A DNA stretch of 49,941 nt from positions 1 through 49,941 of the forward strand of contig NDHX01000011.1 of the NCBI GenBank assembly GCA_013626165.1. Reading direction: 5' to 3'. The stretch's first letter is position 1. Each line of letters starts with the position of its first letter. Below are positions 45,309-49,941 of the stretch, piece by piece. A program made the translations under genes and the position numbers. The notes beneath the pieces were generated by a model, which was not told the origin of the DNA, ran no database searches, and was given only the letters and a program-made list of their open reading frames with translations. This DNA is from a bacterium Unc6 (GTDB lineage Bacteria; Omnitrophota; Gorgyraeia; Velesiimonadales; Velesiimonadaceae).

Positions 45309-45791
45309 TTAACCACCTGTCCATATCAGTGCTACCTCATTACATTTCGGAAATTCCGGACATCGCATACAATCTATCCATATCTTGTGAGGAAGTTTCT
45401 CTTTTTGTATTCTTTTAAATCCAAACCGTTTAAAAAATTCCGGCCTGTATGTAAGTGTAAATACATCTTTTACACCAAAATACTTGGCATCTTCAAGACA
45501 CTTTTCTACAAGTTCAGTTCCAATTCCCTGTTTTTGGCAAGAAGAGAAAACCGCCAAACACTTAATCTCTGCAAGATTATCCCAGAATATATGCAATGCA
45601 ACACATCCTACCACTTTCTTATTTTTAACGGCGACCCAGAAATCTCTTATACTTTCGTACAATTCAGAAAGTGAACGGGGCAGCATAAGCCCCTGTTTTG
45701 CATAAGAATTTATAAGACTGTGTATCTGTTTAACCTCTCTTATTCTTGGTTTTCTTATCGCCTCAGAGTTATAATTTTTAAGAACTGACAT
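45309..45791 (-). CDS. argA: N-acetylglutamate synthase, short GNAT type
   Basis: A 160-residue GNAT acetyltransferase making N-acetylglutamate, the first step of arginine synthesis. The N-terminal RKPRIREVKQIHSLINSYA, the acetyl-CoA loop QKQGIGTEL and the C-terminal LPHKIWIDCMRCPEFPKC-type block with its Cys cluster are characteristic of the short synthases. I use the ATG at 45791, giving a normal N-terminus; the frame extends 12 codons more. No other arg genes are near. Confidence 0.88.
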   Translation of the reverse strand: MSVLKNYNSEAIRKPRIREVKQIHSLINSYAKQGLMLPRSLSELYESIRDFWVAVKNKKVVGCVALHIFWDNLAEIKCLAVFSSCQKQGIGTELVEKCLEDAKYFGVKDVFTLTYRPEFFKRFGFKRIQKEKLPHKIWIDCMRCPEFPKCNEVALIWTGG

Positions 45792-45873
45792 TGAGATTTT
45801 TCCCTGCCTCTTGCGATTGCCCGCCACCTGAAATCCCTGCCCGCCACAGGTAAGAGCAAAAAAGCAGGCAGGC

Positions 45874-46263
45874 TTAGAATACTATCTCTATGGCCTTGTA
45901 TGGACAGGTTTTTAGACATAGTTCACACGCTATACATTTTTCTTTATTAAACGATATAAGCATATTCTCCCTGTCTAAGAAAAAAGCCCCTGTCGGACAG
46001 GTAGATATACAGGCAGTGCAGTGGGTACATCTTTTTTCATACCATTTTATATCACGGGCAAGAGATTGTATCTTTGCACCCTTTGCTTCAAGATACTTAA
46101 AGCCTTCGTCTAGTTTGAGTTTTTTACCTGTGATTTCCAGAACAAGAATACCTTCTTCATTGGGATTTACCTTTGCCATAAGTATATTCACCATAAGGTC
46201 ATAATCTTTTATAAGATGGTATGTGATGGGCTCATTTAAAAGAGATGTTGGAAATGTAAGCAC
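45874..46263 (-). CDS. NIL-domain ferredoxin
   Basis: A 129-residue protein with an N-terminal NIL domain (NEPITYHLIKDYDLMVNIL) and a C-terminal double [4Fe-4S] ferredoxin: CTHCTACISTCP and CIACELCLKTCP. NIL-ferredoxins occur in anaerobes and archaea and have been tied to homocysteine or sulfur metabolism. The visible frame starts at GTG 46263 without a good ribosome site. One more A in the A8 run at about 46268-46275 would join an ATG at 46280 and give the usual MTKKKVVLTFP start, so an indel or slippage is suspected. Confidence 0.9.
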   Translation of the reverse strand: MLTFPTSLLNEPITYHLIKDYDLMVNILMAKVNPNEEGILVLEITGKKLKLDEGFKYLEAKGAKIQSLARDIKWYEKRCTHCTACISTCPTGAFFLDRENMLISFNKEKCIACELCLKTCPYKAIEIVF

Positions 46264-46318
46264 GACCTTTTTTTTGTCATAAACACCCTCCCGCCTTAAT
46301 ACTGCCTATTGCCATTAC

Positions 46319-47554
46319 CTATTTTTTTACCACCGTTCCTTTTGCAACTACCACAATATCTGAAGATGTAACCATAAATCTTTTTTTATCTTTTTCTATA
46401 TCAAACCCTATTGTAGCACCATTTTCAACAATAACATTTTTATCAAGTATTGCTCTTTTTATCTTTACATGCCTTCCGATATTACACCCCTCCATTATAA
46501 TACTATCTTGAATATGTGAATAACTATTTATTCTTACCCCCGGTGATAGTATAGACCTTTCAACCCTCCCGCCGCTTATGATACATCCGTTACATATAAG
46601 CGAATTCAGAACAAGCCCAATCCTTTCAGGTTCTTCTCCTCCTGCAAATACTGTCTTGGAAGGAGGCCAGTGCCCCTGGTGTGTCCTTACAGGCCAGTTA
46701 TTATCATAAAGATTAAATATAGGTTCAACCTGAACAAGATCCATATTGGCTTCATAATATGCATCAAGTGTCCCTATATCTTTCCAGTATAAAATATTTT
46801 TTCTGTTTTCATCTTCAAAGGGGTATGCATACATTTTTTTTCCCCTTATCATTGCAGGAATCACATTTTTACCAAAATCATGTTGTGTAGGCTTATCTCT
46901 GTCAATGCCAAGTTCTTCTTTAAGCACATCTCTGTTAAATACATATATGCCCATTGAAACAAGAGCCTTATCCGTTCTGCCGGGTATAGGTTTCGGAGAA
47001 GCAGGCTTTTCTTCAAAACCCAAAACCCTGCTGTCCTGTGACATTTCAATGATACCAAACTGACCTGCCTTCTGTATGGGTGATTCAACAGCTGCAACTG
47101 TTACATCCGCCTGCTTTTCTATATGATACCCAATCATTTTCCTATAATCCATCTTATATATATGGTCGCCTGCAAGTATAAGTATATAATCGGGTTGAGG
47201 CTTTTCCATTTCAATAGAATAAAGGTTTTGATATACTGCATCGGCGGTTCCCTGGTACCAGCGCTCATCTATCCTTTGCTGTGCGGGCATAATCTCTATA
47301 AACTCACCCAACTCAGAATCAAATATGCTCCAACCCTGTCTGATATGTCTTGAAAGCGATATGGACTTATATTGCGTAAGGATGTATATCTTTCTCAAAC
47401 CCGAATTCAAGCAATTGGAAAGAGTAAAATCTATAACCCTGTATATCCCCCCGAAAGGAACTGCTGGCTTTGCCCTATCCTGGGTAAGAGGATGCAACCT
47501 TTCTCCTTTTCCTCCTGCCATAATAAATGTAAAAACCTTATATGGTATTGGCAT
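46319..47554 (-). CDS. glgC: Glucose-1-phosphate adenylyltransferase
   Basis: A 411-residue enzyme making ADP-glucose, the glycogen precursor. The nucleotidyl-transfer loop is IMAGGKGERLHPLT, followed by PAVPFGGIYRVIDF, GTADAVYQN and ILAGDHIYKMDY; the C-terminal left-handed helix part has INSYSHIQDSIIMEGCNIG. The ATG at 47554 has AGGAG upstream and gives the family N-terminus; 49 codons of open frame before it overlap the end of pheA and are discarded. With glgP nearby this supports glycogen storage. Confidence 0.96.
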   Translation of the reverse strand: MPIPYKVFTFIMAGGKGERLHPLTQDRAKPAVPFGGIYRVIDFTLSNCLNSGLRKIYILTQYKSISLSRHIRQGWSIFDSELGEFIEIMPAQQRIDERWYQGTADAVYQNLYSIEMEKPQPDYILILAGDHIYKMDYRKMIGYHIEKQADVTVAAVESPIQKAGQFGIIEMSQDSRVLGFEEKPASPKPIPGRTDKALVSMGIYVFNRDVLKEELGIDRDKPTQHDFGKNVIPAMIRGKKMYAYPFEDENRKNILYWKDIGTLDAYYEANMDLVQVEPIFNLYDNNWPVRTHQGHWPPSKTVFAGGEEPERIGLVLNSLICNGCIISGGRVERSILSPGVRINSYSHIQDSIIMEGCNIGRHVKIKRAILDKNVIVENGATIGFDIEKDKKRFMVTSSDIVVVAKGTVVKK

Positions 47555-47571
47555 AACTCCTCTAAAAATTA

Positions 47572-48690
47572 TTATTTTTCTACTGGATAGGAGCCTAATA
47601 TGTTTAAATAACTGCAATGTTTTTCTAACTCCTGCAATGCCTTTACTATATTTTTTTGTGTTCTGTGGCCTGAAAAGTCCACGAAAAAATAATAGTCCCA
47701 TGCCTTTTTTTTTGAAGGACGGGATTCTATCTTTGTCATATTTATATTCGCCTTTTTAAACGGCAGTATTGCATCATGCAATGCGCCGGGTCTATCCTTT
47801 ACAGCAAACACTATAGATGTCTTATCCACACCTGAACGCTCGGTATCTTGTCTTGCAAGAACAAGAAATTTAGTTATATTCATATAACTGTCTTCAATAT
47901 TTTTTGCAATAATATTTAATGAATACATTTTGGCGGCTAAAATGCTTGCTATACAGGCTGAATCTTTTGTTTTTGATACAATTTTTGCAGCCTCAGCAGT
48001 ACTTGAAGTTTCAACTAATTGAGTATCAGGATAATTCTCTTTAATATATTGCCTGCACTGTCCAAAAACCTGATCTTTTGAATAAATTTTTCTTATTTTT
48101 ATCTGTTTTGAAGGTGCAAGAAGAAAGTGTGATATACGAACAACAATCTCTGAAAATATTTTTAGTTTCGTATCAACAAGCATATCAAGTGTAATTTCAA
48201 CGGGCCCTTCTATTGAATTTTCTATAGGGACCACCCCATAATCACAGGAATCTTTTTCAACCTCAGAAAAAACATCTTCTATAGTCCTGCAAGGAGTGTA
48301 ACTTACAGATGAGCCAAATTTTTTCAACGAAGCAAGATGGGTATATGTCATCTGAGGACCGAGGTACGCAACAGCTATATGTTTTTCAAGTGAGCGGGAT
48401 GCAGATATAATCTCTGTGAAAATACTTTTAAGGTCTTGTTCAGATAAAGGGCCTCTGTTTTTCCTTATTATATTTTTATATATCTGCTGCTCCCTGATAG
48501 GAGAAAAGATACCTCTACCTGTGTTTTTTTTAATTTCTCCTATCTGAAGAGCAACCTGTGCTCTTCTATTTAAGAGTTCAACTATATTTTTATCAATCCT
48601 GTCAATCTGTTGTCTGAATCTATCATAAAGCCTCACAATAGATGTCCTGCTTTTGCAGGATTTGTTTTGAAGGTTTAAATATTTCAACAT
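47572..48690 (-). CDS. pheA: Chorismate mutase / prephenate dehydratase
   Basis: A 372-residue fused enzyme of phenylalanine synthesis. Domains in order: AroQ chorismate mutase (IDRIDKNIVELLNRRAQVA, about residues 32-110), prephenate dehydratase (VAYLGPQMTYTHLA, VVPIENSIEGPVEITLDML, STAEAAKIV) and a C-terminal ACT domain (DRPGALHDAI, KIESRPSKKKAWDYYFFVD), where phenylalanine would bind for feedback. The ATG at 48690 follows GAGGGAGGAAT. glgC begins 18 bases downstream. Confidence 0.97.
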   Translation of the reverse strand: MLKYLNLQNKSCKSRTSIVRLYDRFRQQIDRIDKNIVELLNRRAQVALQIGEIKKNTGRGIFSPIREQQIYKNIIRKNRGPLSEQDLKSIFTEIISASRSLEKHIAVAYLGPQMTYTHLASLKKFGSSVSYTPCRTIEDVFSEVEKDSCDYGVVPIENSIEGPVEITLDMLVDTKLKIFSEIVVRISHFLLAPSKQIKIRKIYSKDQVFGQCRQYIKENYPDTQLVETSSTAEAAKIVSKTKDSACIASILAAKMYSLNIIAKNIEDSYMNITKFLVLARQDTERSGVDKTSIVFAVKDRPGALHDAILPFKKANINMTKIESRPSKKKAWDYYFFVDFSGHRTQKNIVKALQELEKHCSYLNILGSYPVEK

Positions 48691-49442
48691 ATTCCTCCCT
48701 CATATAATATGTCACTGATTAATAATTTGTAATGGTAACTTTTTTTCTTTTTGCTACTTTTTCTTTCTTTGTTAATTTGTTAATATTGTGAATAATCAAC
48801 AACAATAAATTATTTCTTTGAAAATTAAGAGACCCCGTTAAACTTATCCTTGATAGGTAATAAGAAAGAACATCTTGTTCCTGCTTAAGGTTAAACCTCT
48901 GAAAAAAGTATATATCTCTGGCTTAAAAGCTAAACTGCTAACCCGCACAATAAATAATACAGACCTGACTTGCTTTTCTTAATAAAACAGTGATTGAAAA
49001 GCATAGAAAGCAAGATGTGGCAAAGTGCTTATTCTTACACAAGACGAGCTCTTGTTTTTAGATCCAGAGGGTCTTTCTTAAACTTGTTATTTCATCAAAC
49101 CCAAACAATAGGTCGAGGTTAAGATCTATGTGTTATAGACTTTTTGTATCTTGTTACAAAAGAAATCTTATTATTTTTTATTTTGACATATTACCGCACA
49201 ACTTTTTTGAGAATCCGTTAGCCATAAAGGCCGACCTGGTGCCGGTTTGAACTGAAGGCCATTTTCCCCTTTTCCCGAAATGTCTGATTTTATCGTACCA
49301 CAGAACTCAGTGAGGCGCTAAATTTTGATGCTACTGAACAATAACTTTTTCTTGCTTGGAGTAGTTCTATCTCTTTCTTCCGGTGCTTCTGTAACGTTTG
49401 AAGTGGTCCATAAGGTCTTATGTTTCATATTGTATCTATTAT
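48691..49442. other. Long gene-free stretch upstream of pheA
   Basis: About 750 bases without a credible ORF on either strand and no RNA that I recognise. A plus-strand string at about 49200-49370 (encoding ADLVPV and FPLFPK pieces broken by stops) may be old insertion-sequence DNA. A GACCCCGTTAAAC string at 48833 resembles the ACCCTGTTAGA repeat core. Confidence 0.4.
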
Positions 49443-49625
49443 TTAGTTAAAAGTCAATAATTTATGTGACCTTGGAGGAAGGTCAATTGTAAATTCTTTA
49501 TTATGGCGTAGAGAAGTTACGCCCTTAATTTTTACTGCCTTTTTCTTTAAAAGTCCTATCTCCTCTGATTTAAATCTTATTTTTTTCTTTACAGGTTTAT
49601 TGGTGGGATTAAAAACTCGGTTTCA
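49443..49625 (-). pseudogene. C-terminal fragment, glycosidase-like
   Basis: A minus-strand frame without start reads NRVFNPTNKPVKKK ... EEIGLLKKKAV ... EFTIDLPPRSHKLLTF and a TAA at 49443-49445. The FNPT(N/D)KPV and PPRSH(K)LLTF pieces resemble the closing beta-sandwich of glycoside hydrolases such as rhamnosidase or mannosidase types. The frame is cut by TGA at its upper end, exactly where a transposase fragment on the other strand begins. Family assignment is weak. Confidence 0.45.
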
Positions 49626-49941
49626 ATCTCCTGGTAAGCACAAACCTCAATGCCGTCACAGCTAACCTGGCATTGAAACTGATGGCCTTCAATTTAATAA
49701 GTGCCTTCCGCAACGATCTGGGTGGTAAATTCCTCTCAATGACTCCTGATCTAATCCATCGGCACTTTCTAAGAAATGTGCAAGGCAAGGTAAAGCTGCA
49801 TGGCGATTATGTCAGGGTCGATGTTTTTGGGTTTGAACATCAAGATGCAGTTAGGCCGCTCCTGGATAACCTTCAGGCAAAGCTCTTGAAAAACGGGCTT
49901 GATCCAAGGATACCCTGGCTGAATAACCATAAGATCTGCTT
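49613..49941 (+). pseudogene. Transposase C-terminal fragment (runs off window)
   Basis: An open plus-strand frame from 49613 to the window end, with no start, reads TNLNAVTANLALKLMAFNLI, then KFLSMTPDLIHRHFL, KVKLHGDYVRV and PRIPWLNNHKI. This matches the C-terminal region of IS4/IS1634-like DDE transposases. The N-terminal catalytic part is missing, and the frame abuts the glycosidase-like tail, so it is a 5'-truncated remnant unless the gene continues oddly outside the window. It is of the same general type as the remnant at 18564-19259 but represents the opposite end of the protein. Confidence 0.6.

Overview
The window looks like chromosomal DNA of an uncultured, AT-rich anaerobic bacterium. 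Supporting signs are rubredoxin, a DUF362 ferredoxin-type gene, a NIL-domain ferredoxin, glycogen genes, a short-type N-acetylglutamate synthase, and intergenic DNA full of degenerate word-like repeats. That repeat style is familiar from candidate-phylum genomes such as Omnitrophota or Ratteibacteria, but the assignment is an impression and not a test. Native genes favour AGA/AGG arginine and many ATA isoleucine codons.

Layout. 1-9090 is native core: a Nudix hydrolase, leuS, rubredoxin, a decayed stretch, tRNA-Pro, the overlapping operon pcm-plsY-gpsA, dnaJ-rsmE and tRNA-Arg. 9091-16259 is a foreign-looking island at the 3' side of tRNA-Arg: radC, three PD-(D/E)XK-like nucleases, two DNA methyltransferases and a radical-SAM-like protein with an unusual CX3CX3C motif. 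16260-24849 returns to native genes (mtaB, an inositol-monophosphatase-like gene, ruvA, a flavodoxin, ilvC, yjbQ, tRNA-Ser) mixed with a dead transposase, a glnA remnant and a DUF362 gene with two in-frame stops. 24846-27297 is a compact restriction-modification cassette (Xre regulator, methyltransferase, endonuclease) bounded by 30-bp inverted repeats, the left one overlapping the 3' end of tRNA-Ser(TGA). 27463-33912 holds a tail-anchored membrane protein, an HU/IHF protein, hisS, dgt, an unrecognised 433-residue protein, a PqaA-like secreted protein, a MITE-like element and tRNA-Ser(GCT). 34042-48690 is mostly minus strand: tadA, gmhB, an epimerase and a glycosyltransferase; glmS and membrane-protein remnants; rhaB, glgP, a pseudouridine synthase, a Ser/Thr kinase with PilZ-like tail, a double-receiver protein, argA, NIL-ferredoxin, glgC and pheA. 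The last 1.2 kb is decayed DNA ending in a glycosidase-like tail abutting a transposase fragment.

Themes. (1) All four tRNA genes have foreign, mobile or decayed DNA at their 3' side, and two of these loci carry restriction-modification genes without a visible integrase. (2) Several genes (glnA, glmS, possibly galT) survive only as N-terminus joined to C-terminus after internal deletions, and others carry nonsense or frameshift changes, so decay is active. (3) Glycogen genes glgC and glgP, sugar-nucleotide and heptose-type genes, and rhamnulokinase suggest a carbohydrate-using cell with a surface polysaccharide.
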